Shown here: piece after piece, positions 28,106-37,010 of the stretch
Layout: each line of letters starts with the position of its first letter
Numbering within the stretch: position 1 is the stretch's first letter
The notes under the pieces: generated by a model
The model's input: the letters and a program-made list of their open reading frames with translations, nothing else
Databases searched by the model: none
Told to the model about the DNA's origin: nothing
DNA from: Leeuwenhoekiella polynyae
GTDB lineage: Bacteria; Bacteroidota; Bacteroidia; Flavobacteriales; Flavobacteriaceae
Assembly: GCF_004104075.1 (NCBI RefSeq)
Contig: NZ_QOVK01000001.1
Coordinates: forward strand, 434,001-498,000
Length of the DNA: 64,000 nt
Direction of reading: 5' to 3'
Position numbers and translations under genes: made by a program

Positions 28106-29435
28106 AAATCACTTGGAAAAATGTTTTGGCTATAATACGCAGATCCATTAGAATAGACCAGTTTTCCACATAAAATATGTCAAAACGCACCCTGTTTTTA
28201 ATATCTAGCTTGGTTTCTATTCCGCCGCGATAGCCGCTTACTTGTGCTAAGCCAGTAATTCCTGGTTTAACCAAATGACGCACCATAAACTTGTCTACCT
28301 GATTTTTAAAGGAATGTGTGTGACTTACCATATGCGGTCGTGGACCTACCACAGACATATCGCCTAGAAAAACATTGTAAAACTGGGGTAACTCATCAAT
28401 ACTGGTTCGTCTCAAAAATTTACCCAGTTTAGTGGTTCGCATATCATTTTTACAAGCCTGTAGATTATTAGCCTCTTTATTCACGGTCATAGACCGGAAT
28501 TTATAACAGTAAAATTCTGTTCCGTCTATACCGTTACGCTTCTGCCTGAAGAAGAGTGGGCCTTTTGAAGTTGAAGGAATGATAATAGCCAACAACGGTG
28601 TAAGCCAAGATAGAATAAACACAATGACAAGAGATGAAACAACAATGTCCAAAAGACGTTTTAGAAATAAATTAATAGGCGTATCGATGGGCAAAGTTCT
28701 CAAGGCCAGTATGGGTGTGATTCCATAGTATTGGAAATCCATCTTTTTAGTAAAAATATCTTTGTTATCCGGTAGGAATTTTAATGCGACTAGATTGTTA
28801 TCAGCAAACTGAATCAGTTTTTTTATTTCTTTATTCTTTAACTCTGCGACAGAACAATAGATCTGATGAACTGAATTCTTTACCGTAAAATTGATCACAT
28901 CATCAACACTTACTTCTTTGCTTCTCAAATCAAAATTCTCAACAAACTGAAACCCGTATGCGGGGTTGTATCTGAAAAAGTTTTTGAGTTGTTCCGTTTT
29001 TGAGTTCTTGCCTAGAATAATTACCCGTATCGTATCTCTTCCTAATTGCTTTCGGTATTTCTTCCGCAGGTTAAATATTGAAATTTTTAGTAGTGTAATT
29101 ATTCCCAGTGCTAAACACGCATATTCTAATACTGCTGAAGCAGCTATATCGATTTCGTTAAAGATGCCAAAAAAAGTAAACAGGCATAAAATCAATAGTA
29201 AAAATTGTCTAAAAAGCTTAGCAAGAATTTTTACTAAAGGTGTAAAGCGATATACTTTGTAAAAACCAAAACCCACCGTTGTGATCAGCCAAGCAAAAGT
29301 TATATATACCGCAAAAAGTTTATAATTAGCAGTAGAAAAGTCAAATAAAAGACTTAAAATGAGAAGGGTAACTATATCTATAAAACATACAACAGGTTGT
29401 AATAGATAATTATGCTTAGTTCCTTTTACGTTCAT
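28083..29435 (-). CDS. Polyprenyl glycosylphosphotransferase (WcaJ-type initiating enzyme)
   Basis: This 450-residue protein starts exopolysaccharide assembly by transferring a hexose-1-phosphate to undecaprenyl phosphate. It has four N-terminal membrane helices, a soluble Rossmann-like middle, a further helix near residue 270, and a C-terminal catalytic domain with KFRSMTVN, RRTSIDELPQFYNVFLGDMSVVGPRP (residues about 370-395) and GITGLAQVSGYRG. Layout and length match WcaJ/PssZ. It is followed by the GT2 gene and fits the first step of the locus. Confidence 0.95.
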   Translation of the reverse strand: MNVKGTKHNYLLQPVVCFIDIVTLLILSLLFDFSTANYKLFAVYITFAWLITTVGFGFYKVYRFTPLVKILAKLFRQFLLLILCLFTFFGIFNEIDIAASAVLEYACLALGIITLLKISIFNLRKKYRKQLGRDTIRVIILGKNSKTEQLKNFFRYNPAYGFQFVENFDLRSKEVSVDDVINFTVKNSVHQIYCSVAELKNKEIKKLIQFADNNLVALKFLPDNKDIFTKKMDFQYYGITPILALRTLPIDTPINLFLKRLLDIVVSSLVIVFILSWLTPLLAIIIPSTSKGPLFFRQKRNGIDGTEFYCYKFRSMTVNKEANNLQACKNDMRTTKLGKFLRRTSIDELPQFYNVFLGDMSVVGPRPHMVSHTHSFKNQVDKFMVRHLVKPGITGLAQVSGYRGGIETKLDIKNRVRFDIFYVENWSILMDLRIIAKTFFQVIYGDKKAY

Positions 29436-29623
29436 AAGCGGGCAGCTTGGAGCAAATTGGATTTGGTTAAACGAGTCAAATTTAATAAAAGAAATAGGTT
29501 TGTAAAGCTAATATTTGTCAATAGATAAAAAACGAAAGTTATCTATACTTATTTATTACTTGATTCTCTAGCAATCTTGTATGTTTACAGCAATAGAAAC
29601 CCCAAAGATCTACCCTGTTTTAC

Positions 29624-30703
29624 ATGAATAAATTGAAAGTAGTTCATATTGTAGAAGCCTTAGGTGGTGGTGTTTACAGTTACTTTATCAATCTGACGCA
29701 TGTACTGTGTAAAGATCCAAACCTTGAGGTTACGGTAATTTATAGCGATCAGCGTAAAGAAGTTAATCTCAAACAAATTGTGAAAGATTTTCATCCTGAT
29801 ACGCGATTAATCTGTTTGCCGATGCAACGCGAAATTAGTCTGAAAAAAGACTGGAATGCCTTTAAAGGTATCAGACAAGTCCTTCTTAAAATCAACCCAG
29901 ATGTGTTGCACTTACATTCTTCTAAAGCGGGAATTCTTGGTAGATTTGCTCATATTTTTTTACCTTCAGTAAAGGCAAAATTATTTTATACACCACACGG
30001 ATTTTCATTCTTGCGAAAAGATATTGGTGCTTTAAAAAGATCTGCTTTTTATCTCATCGAATTTTTGAGTCAAAAGTTAAGTGGCGGTACGCTCATCGCT
30101 TGTGGTGATACCGAATTAACTCATGCTAAAAAAATAGGATCTACGCTGCTGGTAAGAAATGGAATTAAGAACGATCCTGAACTCAGAAAGAATTTAAAGG
30201 TAAACACTGAAATTAAAACGATAGGTATTTTAGGCCGAATCACCTATGCCCGCAATCCTGATTTATTCAATCAAATTGCGCTTGCCTATCCCGATATTAA
30301 ATTTATCTGGATAGGCGATGGCGAACTTAGAAAACGCTTAACTGCACCCAATATTAAAATCACAGGATGGTTTAACAAGCAAGCTGAAGGTTTACACAAA
30401 TTGGAAAAGCTAGATCTGTATTTACAAACTTCCTTGTGGGAAGGTTTGCCCTTTGCGTTGCTTGAAGCTTCGGCACGTAAGATCCCTATTCTTGCAACAA
30501 ATATTATTGGGAACAAAGACATTGTAGCTTCGGGGAAAACAGGATTTTTATTTGAAAATTTGGAGGAGTTTGATGAAGCTCTAAAGCTTCTAAAACCATT
30601 AGAAATACGAGAAAAAATGGGCAAAGCTGCGGCAAAGCGAACAAAACTTTTATTCAACAGCTGTATAAATTTTAAAAAGCTTATTTCAATTTATCAAGCT
30701 TAA
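29624..30703 (+). CDS. Glycosyltransferase family 4
   Basis: This 359-residue GT-B enzyme begins KVVHIVEALGGGVYSYFINLTHVL, the acceptor-side glycine loop of GT4, and has LHSSKAGILGRFAH and a C-terminal SLWEGLPFALLEASARK, the EX7E-type donor site. It is the only plus-strand gene in the middle of this locus and overlaps the convergent ligase gene by 23 bases. It should add one sugar of the repeating unit. The upstream gap 29436-29623 carries possible promoters for both strands. Confidence 0.93.
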   Translation: MNKLKVVHIVEALGGGVYSYFINLTHVLCKDPNLEVTVIYSDQRKEVNLKQIVKDFHPDTRLICLPMQREISLKKDWNAFKGIRQVLLKINPDVLHLHSSKAGILGRFAHIFLPSVKAKLFYTPHGFSFLRKDIGALKRSAFYLIEFLSQKLSGGTLIACGDTELTHAKKIGSTLLVRNGIKNDPELRKNLKVNTEIKTIGILGRITYARNPDLFNQIALAYPDIKFIWIGDGELRKRLTAPNIKITGWFNKQAEGLHKLEKLDLYLQTSLWEGLPFALLEASARKIPILATNIIGNKDIVASGKTGFLFENLEEFDEALKLLKPLEIREKMGKAAAKRTKLLFNSCINFKKLISIYQA

Positions 30704-31976
30704 TATCTAAAGCATTTTTAGTGAAAATCGAAAGCCAGATTCCACTAAAAACAATACCGTCAAAACGAATTAAAAAATCATCTACAAAATTTGCGCTGGC
30801 AAAAAGTATAAAGAAGAATACACATAAAACCTGTCGCGAAGCAATACCTATGTACAAAAACAAGAACACATAAAGCAGGGAAACCGCAAGCCCGAGAATA
30901 CCGAATTTTATCCAAAAATCAAGATACTGATTGTGAACAGGAAACTCATATTTTGCCAAAAACTGCTGGTTTGTATCTTTAAAATAGGCAACCACTTCCT
31001 GTTTCCCATCTGCTGCCCCTACTCCAATCACCGGATTTTTTAACGCAACTTCTAAACTGGATTTCCAAATGCTCAATCGGGTTACTAAGCCATTAAATGC
31101 TTCGGCTTCGGGATTTTCTAGCTGATCTAGTTTCCCCACCTTATCGAGATGTGCAAACGTAACATCAGAGAATTTTTGAATATTGTACGGAAAGAGTTTT
31201 ACAAAACCGATTCCCAAAACTATAAAAACCGCTAAACCAACTGCTAGTTTTTTTAACGATTTAGCTGAAAAAACAGTTTTATTTCCGAAGAAACTGACTA
31301 AAATAATTCCGAAAAAAGCATTTACAATTGCCAGTCTAGTGTTAATATAAAACAACACGATTAATGAAAATAGAAAAAACACAAAACGCCAAACTATATG
31401 TGTTTTTCGAATCTGCCCCAGAGCTTCTTTAAAAAAGTAGAAGTTAATAACCATTACAAATGCCACGTGCATATTGAGTGCCGGCGCGTGCATATTTATC
31501 GATCTAGCAAATTCGTAGCCCATTTCCCAAAGGTCGATTCCGTTAAGGTATTTATTGAATAATTCCGGAGAAATTATCGCAAACCTAATCAGGCAAAAAC
31601 TTAGAATTGCCGTAGTTGCCAAAGCGTAATAGCGTAAGATTAAAATTGTGTTGAGTCGGTGATTTTGGCTTAAAATAAATAATGGCAGAAGTAAGAGACT
31701 CACGCGCTTTTCGGCGTGCTTTATACCTTCAGTAAAGACCTCATTATTCCAAAAAAACAGGAGATCTAACAAAAACGGACTCGCAATCAGCAGCATAAAA
31801 AAGAGGCGTTTTCTGGTAAATTTCAGTCTCTTAAAAAACACAAGATTGTACACGATAAAAAGAATCAACAGTATCGTTGCCGGAACTCTAAAAATCAGAG
31901 AAACCGCAAGAATAGTAAGCCACGCATTGTAACTAAACCGGTATGTCCTTTCTGAAACTATCATAGTACAATGCAA
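30681..31976 (-). CDS. O-antigen ligase/polymerase family membrane protein
   Basis: This 431-residue protein has about ten membrane helices and, between residues 280 and 340, a soluble loop with VTRLSIWKSSLEVALKNPVIGVGAADGKQ, the Wzy_C/WaaL family signature. It joins finished glycan to an acceptor or polymerises repeats. The loop ends PVHNQYLDFWIKFGILG, also family-typical. The start may be the internal ATG four codons in (MIVSERTYRF). It overlaps the next gene by 44 bases. Which of this and the neighbour is the polymerase cannot be told by eye. Confidence 0.85.
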   Translation of the reverse strand: MHCTMIVSERTYRFSYNAWLTILAVSLIFRVPATILLILFIVYNLVFFKRLKFTRKRLFFMLLIASPFLLDLLFFWNNEVFTEGIKHAEKRVSLLLLPLFILSQNHRLNTILILRYYALATTAILSFCLIRFAIISPELFNKYLNGIDLWEMGYEFARSINMHAPALNMHVAFVMVINFYFFKEALGQIRKTHIVWRFVFFLFSLIVLFYINTRLAIVNAFFGIILVSFFGNKTVFSAKSLKKLAVGLAVFIVLGIGFVKLFPYNIQKFSDVTFAHLDKVGKLDQLENPEAEAFNGLVTRLSIWKSSLEVALKNPVIGVGAADGKQEVVAYFKDTNQQFLAKYEFPVHNQYLDFWIKFGILGLAVSLLYVFLFLYIGIASRQVLCVFFFILFASANFVDDFLIRFDGIVFSGIWLSIFTKNALDIKLDKLK

Positions 31977-33003
31977 AATAAAGCAACGGCAATATGCCTA
32001 TTTTATGTTTAACTGCAGAACCTAAGTCGGGCTCAAAAATCCCTTGAATGATAAAATAAGCGAAAACAAGATAAAAAGCCCATATTTCATAGGAATAGCG
32101 TTTCCGCTTTGCAAGGCAATTTCGGTATAAAAACATCAGATACAGTGTAAGAATCAATTGCCAAAAAACAAACAACACGATTTGCGGCTCAAAAAGGTGT
32201 TTAAAACCATTTACAGGTACATTTACAGACACAAAACCATAAACGACACCGTAGGTCTCCCCATACCAGGTATCAGTCTTTAGCGGCGATGTAATTGCAG
32301 AATTTGTAGCTTCTTCTCCCAGACGTTCTTCATTAAGCGTTTCGCGAGTACTTTGAGACAAATATTCACCCTTTACAAGTCCGTATGACAGACTTAAAAA
32401 AATTGCGATTAACAATCCCGAAAAAATACCGGTAAGCACTTTTCGTTTAAAATTGATCAAACTCGTCACATAAATAACTCCTGCAATAATGGGTATCAAA
32501 ACATAATACGGGCGATACCAAAAACCAAAAACAAACAGGCTCAAAAAAATTAAAATTATGGTTTTTGAAAAGCTGAAATACTGCTGTTTAAGAAGAAAAG
32601 GAACAAGCGCAATAAAGATAAATGTGATGAACTCTTTAGAAGGCATTGATACAAAAAAAGCCAGCATCAGTATCAAAGAATAGGCTAAAACATTACGTAC
32701 AGTTAGCTTTGCAAAACGCTCAGGGATGCCCAATTTGTAAATGATTAACAACAACACCGGAAGCTGTAGCAATGCAACTAATGAAAAAGATAAACTACCC
32801 AACCCCGTAATATCGTAAAAGAGCATCGTCACCGGGTAACTGCGCCAAAAACCTTTCTCATTATAAAAATCTTCGGCAATAACTATTGCGTCATAAAAAA
32901 AGCGTTCGGGTAAATAAAAAGGTGCTAAAATACCAAGCATCAAAACCACTAGCCCTAAAAGCCAATAAACCAATTTTGATCTGGAAATTAAAAGCCTCAT
33001 CAA
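31933..33003 (-). CDS. Polymerase-like membrane protein (EpsG/Wzy type, uncertain)
   Basis: This 356-residue protein has nine or ten membrane helices and a larger exported loop around residues 210-260 (TRETLNEERLGEEATNSAI). The layout is that of EpsG/Wzy-type polymerases, but no exact motif is recognised. The position between a flippase and an O-antigen ligase gene supports a glycan polymerase role. It overlaps the flippase gene by four bases and the ligase gene by 44, so the three are translated as one unit. Confidence 0.6.
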   Translation of the reverse strand: MMRLLISRSKLVYWLLGLVVLMLGILAPFYLPERFFYDAIVIAEDFYNEKGFWRSYPVTMLFYDITGLGSLSFSLVALLQLPVLLLIIYKLGIPERFAKLTVRNVLAYSLILMLAFFVSMPSKEFITFIFIALVPFLLKQQYFSFSKTIILIFLSLFVFGFWYRPYYVLIPIIAGVIYVTSLINFKRKVLTGIFSGLLIAIFLSLSYGLVKGEYLSQSTRETLNEERLGEEATNSAITSPLKTDTWYGETYGVVYGFVSVNVPVNGFKHLFEPQIVLFVFWQLILTLYLMFLYRNCLAKRKRYSYEIWAFYLVFAYFIIQGIFEPDLGSAVKHKIGILPLLYFALYYDSFRKDIPV

Positions 33004-34310
33004 TGTAGAAAAAGTTTGATATTATCTTTTTTGTAAACCCAAAATGCCGCGAGTAAATTCCAAAAAATCACACTTAAAGCTGAAGCGATAGCAGCCCCTT
33101 CCATCCCATATTCTGATATCAATAAAAAATTTAAAAGCGCATTGAGCAACACAGCAAAAATTAAAATATACTGTAACGCTACTTGCTTCTTAGTCATATT
33201 GAGATACACCTGAGTTATACCAAATAAACTACTTAAAAAATGCCCAAAAATTAAAATTAATAAAGCACTATTGGCTTGTTCATAAGCATTCCCGAAAATG
33301 TGTAAAATAGGCTTTGAAAAAAGCATCAAAAAAACTGAAAGTACAGTTGTTAAAATCACAATAACACGTACTCCATTCTTTACCAATGCTTGTAATTTTT
33401 GCCTGTCTATCGCATACAAATTTGCAATTTTGACCGCGATAAACGAGCTGATCGTATTGACCACCGTAGAAATTAAAAAGATGATTTTTATAGAAGTCCC
33501 GTAATATGCAAGGGTTTCAAAATCTGTGTAGTGTTTCAAGAAAAAAACATCAATACTGATCAATAAATAAAAGCCCAGCGCACTTATTGCAATGGGAATC
33601 GTGGCTTTTAAAACGGTTTTAATAGGTATTTGTAAATTCTGAACGTGACGCTGAACACGTTTTTTATATTGAAAAAACACCTCTATCGAAGATATAATTG
33701 CCAGCACAAAATAACTGAGTAAAAACACCTCAACCACATACTGCTGCTCCCGAAGCAAAAATAGAATGAGTAAGCCAAGCCCAAATGGGAGTTGTTTAAA
33801 AATTCCGCGGTATAATTCTGATTTTTGATGCAATGCAAAACCCCTGAAAAATTCTGTATTCAACAGGGTGATGGCATAAAAAAACAAACACGCCGCTGCT
33901 TTAAGAATCAACGTGCCTGAAGTTTCATCATTAAAAATAGATTCATAAACTGAATCAGGAATATTCCAGGCTAAAATTAAAAGGACGATAGAACCTGCCA
34001 ATAGCAGTAAAACCATTTTAAAATAAACCTTGAATAATGCGCCTAACTGTTCCTTTTTAGAAAACCTTCCGGAAAAAAATAAAATGGATTGATCTGTGCC
34101 AAGAATGGTAAAACCACCGATTAGGAAAAGTGCAGAACGTGTAAACTCATATGCTCCTACTTCTTCCGCAGGATAAAAATTGGTAAGAAAAACGGTAATC
34201 CCAAAAAGAAAAAGAACACCACAAACGCGTAATATCAACACTTCAAAACCACCCCGTAGAACCGAAAGACCTCCTAATTTGCTGAGCTGATTTTTGAATC
34301 CATTTCTCAT
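33000..34310 (-). CDS. Polysaccharide flippase (Wzx-type)
   Basis: This 436-residue protein has about 12-14 membrane helices and the MOP-superfamily layout (FLTNFYPAEEVGAYEFTRSALFL near the N-terminus, AIASALSVIFWNLLAAFWVYKK near the end). It should flip the undecaprenyl-linked repeating unit across the inner membrane. It is the locus-specific flippase, distinct from the one at 3426-4859. It follows the Wzz-like gene by 42 bases and is coupled to the polymerase-like gene. Confidence 0.9.
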   Translation of the reverse strand: MRNGFKNQLSKLGGLSVLRGGFEVLILRVCGVLFLFGITVFLTNFYPAEEVGAYEFTRSALFLIGGFTILGTDQSILFFSGRFSKKEQLGALFKVYFKMVLLLLAGSIVLLILAWNIPDSVYESIFNDETSGTLILKAAACLFFYAITLLNTEFFRGFALHQKSELYRGIFKQLPFGLGLLILFLLREQQYVVEVFLLSYFVLAIISSIEVFFQYKKRVQRHVQNLQIPIKTVLKATIPIAISALGFYLLISIDVFFLKHYTDFETLAYYGTSIKIIFLISTVVNTISSFIAVKIANLYAIDRQKLQALVKNGVRVIVILTTVLSVFLMLFSKPILHIFGNAYEQANSALLILIFGHFLSSLFGITQVYLNMTKKQVALQYILIFAVLLNALLNFLLISEYGMEGAAIASALSVIFWNLLAAFWVYKKDNIKLFLH

Positions 34311-34352
34311 AAAGTCTCATCAAATTATAAAAAGGTTTGGGGTTAGAATCTT

Positions 34353-35300
34353 TTACAATTCGTTTTTGAATCGCTTTTTAAATCGAATCAATAGGTGATA
34401 GCAAACAAACAAAAAAACCAGTAAAACCGGAATAATTAAAACTAATACACTTCTCAATGATGTCTTTTCAACCCAAGCCGATTTGGAATAAACCTTAAAA
34501 ACAGCATCCAATTCGGGTATTTTTTGCTCTAAAATTCTATTCTCCAAAAGTAATTCTGTCTTAGAGTTGAGAATCGCACTTGTTGCAGAATTCTCATTTT
34601 TTGTTAAAACATTGAGGGATGTATTTCCTTGTTTTAAAGCTACTGACACATTGATAAGTACACTGTCTATCTGACGAATGGAAAAAGTATTGGCTTCAAT
34701 TTTCTTTTTAATAGCTGCTAATGCTGCTGTTCTTTTTTGCTGTAAAAACGTATTGGACTCAAGATAGGCTGTTATTGCATCCAGGTCCATTAAAGAATCT
34801 GAAGCCACCACCACAATGCGATGAAGGTCATAAGCTGGTGCATATAAAGGCTTGTCATAAAATGCAGATTCATCTGAATAATTCTCAGAAATTCTGGGAA
34901 TTATATCCTGCGGAAAGTCTTCAAGATTCTTTAAAACGCTCGTAATATCTTCAACGGGTTCAACCGAAATTTTCTTTAGATTCTCAGTTGAAAAATCAGC
35001 GGTTAGCTTGTAACCTTTATTTTTTAAGCTTTGATTGATTTGCTCAACTTTTCCGTAGAGATAAGCGGTGCTTTCTACGTTAGGAGCAACAAGGATTTCT
35101 GCAGTTTGTAAAGGTTTGATAAGCTTTGATAAGCCATACCCCACAACTACTCCCAGAACGAGCAGACCAATAATAATTAGTACATTTCTAACAATAAACC
35201 GACCAAAACGATAGGCATAAATCAAGCACTTTTTAAACAGATTGCGCATGCCTCTAAAAAGATCAAAAAGATCTATATCTTGGTTTGTGTCTTGGCTCAT
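34353..35300 (-). CDS. Wzz/PCP-like chain-length regulator (divergent)
   Basis: This 315-residue protein has two membrane helices, one at about residues 37-60 (VLIIIGLLVLGVVVGYGL) and one near 283-303 (VLVLIIPVLLVFLFVCYHLLI), with a soluble 220-residue exported domain between. That is the layout of Wzz-type chain-length regulators; the sequence itself is poorly conserved. No tyrosine-kinase domain follows. Its ATG directly abuts the stop of DUF6909 (35301). The identity is inferred from topology and neighbours. Confidence 0.6.
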   Translation of the reverse strand: MSQDTNQDIDLFDLFRGMRNLFKKCLIYAYRFGRFIVRNVLIIIGLLVLGVVVGYGLSKLIKPLQTAEILVAPNVESTAYLYGKVEQINQSLKNKGYKLTADFSTENLKKISVEPVEDITSVLKNLEDFPQDIIPRISENYSDESAFYDKPLYAPAYDLHRIVVVASDSLMDLDAITAYLESNTFLQQKRTAALAAIKKKIEANTFSIRQIDSVLINVSVALKQGNTSLNVLTKNENSATSAILNSKTELLLENRILEQKIPELDAVFKVYSKSAWVEKTSLRSVLVLIIPVLLVFLFVCYHLLIRFKKRFKNEL

Positions 35301-36992
35301 TTAGTCTTTAAATATCTGTTCTAGAATTTGCTCAGTGATCAAATAAGTGGGTTTTACACCCGTCGTTCCTAATCCGCCTGAAGCCAAAGTGCTACCGGTT
35401 TCTAACGGATTATCTGAAGCATAATACGCATAACGCACTTTAACCTCATCGCTGATGCTTCCGCGTAGTTTTGCAGCTGCCTGAATCGCTTTTTGATAAT
35501 GCGCACCTTCCATCTCCAGACCTATAACATTCCATGTGCTTTCATAAAAGAAGCGTAAAATATCTCTGTTTTGAAGCGAAGTTCCCAGTACAGTTATCAT
35601 GGCACCATCAAAAACCGAAATTCCATGACCTTCTAAGTCTTCTTTTTTCAGTTGGTTTTCAAATGGATAATTATCTGCCGTACCTTCAAATAAATGCGCA
35701 GAAGGAATCATAATATCGCCTTTCCCGCCTTCTAAAATTCCTGCTTTACCCATTATAGAAACCGACTTTACATCTAGATGTACCGTTTTACGTTTGTCTT
35801 CGTATGGTTTCAGCAACTCCTCCATAGTCTCATACGCCTGCTCGCCAAAAGCATAATCCATCACGATAATAACCGGCTCTTTTCCTTTAGGATATTCGGT
35901 TTTTGAACAGAAATTATTTTGATCTAAATCTAGCTTTGCCGTATCAAAAATCTGCACATCAATGTTGGTCCCACTCTGATCTGGAATGAAGATCATCCCA
36001 TTTTGTTGAGCGGTTTTTTCTACACGAGAACGTAATTTACCACTACCGGCATTACTCAAGGTCTCGTAAATCTCCAGATTGTTCTTCTTAGCCATTTCTT
36101 TAGCTAATGCAACCGGAGCAAAAAGCGTATTCATCACACTGTGCATATTGGCACTTATGATGTGAATAGGTCTTCTTAAAAGATCTTTGCTTTCTAATTC
36201 TTTTTTGATGTTATCAGCCCAAACTTCACCGTGAATATGATGCCCTAAACGCTCCCTTAAAACCGGTGAAAACGTTACCAAACGCTTTTCATTCTCCACT
36301 ATTTCTTCAATAGCACGTTTACCTAACCAATACACTAATTTTAAAAAGCGCTTTTCATTACTAGGTGCCGAAAATTTGCTGTAAATCGTAGAAACCTCGT
36401 GAAAGGTTCGGCCTAAAATATTTGCGGTATGGGTTAATGCAATCTCGCGGTCTTGCTGAGAAAGTGATTCTTCTGCAAGAACGGCTTTCTCGAGTTTTTG
36501 CCAATCGCGGGTGGTATGCCCTTCCTCATTGATCACCACCCTTTTCATAATCTTATGTGACTCTACAAAAAGAAACGTAAGGTGGGTCAAAATATCATAA
36601 ATCTCAGAGCGTCCTCTGGTTATCTCTATATTCATCTGCTCATCGTCTATACGATAGCAATTGCGACGACGCTTAGGTGGAACAATAGGCTTAAAATGTG
36701 AATTTTTATAGCCTTCATCACTCGTGAGGTTGATGTACCTGCACTCTTCAATCCCTTCCGGAAGGCGGTCTATTACGTATAATAACCCATTCAATTCTAC
36801 TTTTTCTTCGGCAATGGTGCCGTAGATCTCAGGACGCAGAATTAAAAGTGCTTCCCTTAAGGTTTCACCCGAAACACCCATAGGTTTATAAAAACCTCTG
36901 TTGAACAAATGCCGCATGGTAATGTACATACGCTCAATCGCAGCAGAGCTTTCTTGAGAACGGGTTCTATCTTGTTGTTTTATTAAACTCAT
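35301..36992 (-). CDS. DUF6909 family protein with nucleoside-phosphorylase-like C-half
   Basis: This 563-residue cytosolic protein is of the DUF6909 family, with no signal peptide or membrane helix. The C-terminal half contains GKAGIL (415-420), GDIMIP (425-430), LEMEGA (492-497) and SDNP (526-529), which resemble the GTAGGL, GDVVIP, EMEGA and SD motifs of the nucleoside phosphorylase/MTAN fold. A nucleoside- or nucleotide-processing activity is therefore possible but untested. The N-terminal ~250 residues are helical with no known motif. Its stop abuts the Wzz-like gene. Confidence 0.75.
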   Translation of the reverse strand: MSLIKQQDRTRSQESSAAIERMYITMRHLFNRGFYKPMGVSGETLREALLILRPEIYGTIAEEKVELNGLLYVIDRLPEGIEECRYINLTSDEGYKNSHFKPIVPPKRRRNCYRIDDEQMNIEITRGRSEIYDILTHLTFLFVESHKIMKRVVINEEGHTTRDWQKLEKAVLAEESLSQQDREIALTHTANILGRTFHEVSTIYSKFSAPSNEKRFLKLVYWLGKRAIEEIVENEKRLVTFSPVLRERLGHHIHGEVWADNIKKELESKDLLRRPIHIISANMHSVMNTLFAPVALAKEMAKKNNLEIYETLSNAGSGKLRSRVEKTAQQNGMIFIPDQSGTNIDVQIFDTAKLDLDQNNFCSKTEYPKGKEPVIIVMDYAFGEQAYETMEELLKPYEDKRKTVHLDVKSVSIMGKAGILEGGKGDIMIPSAHLFEGTADNYPFENQLKKEDLEGHGISVFDGAMITVLGTSLQNRDILRFFYESTWNVIGLEMEGAHYQKAIQAAAKLRGSISDEVKVRYAYYASDNPLETGSTLASGGLGTTGVKPTYLITEQILEQIFKD

Positions 36993-37010
36993 TAAATCAA
37001 ATATACTTTT

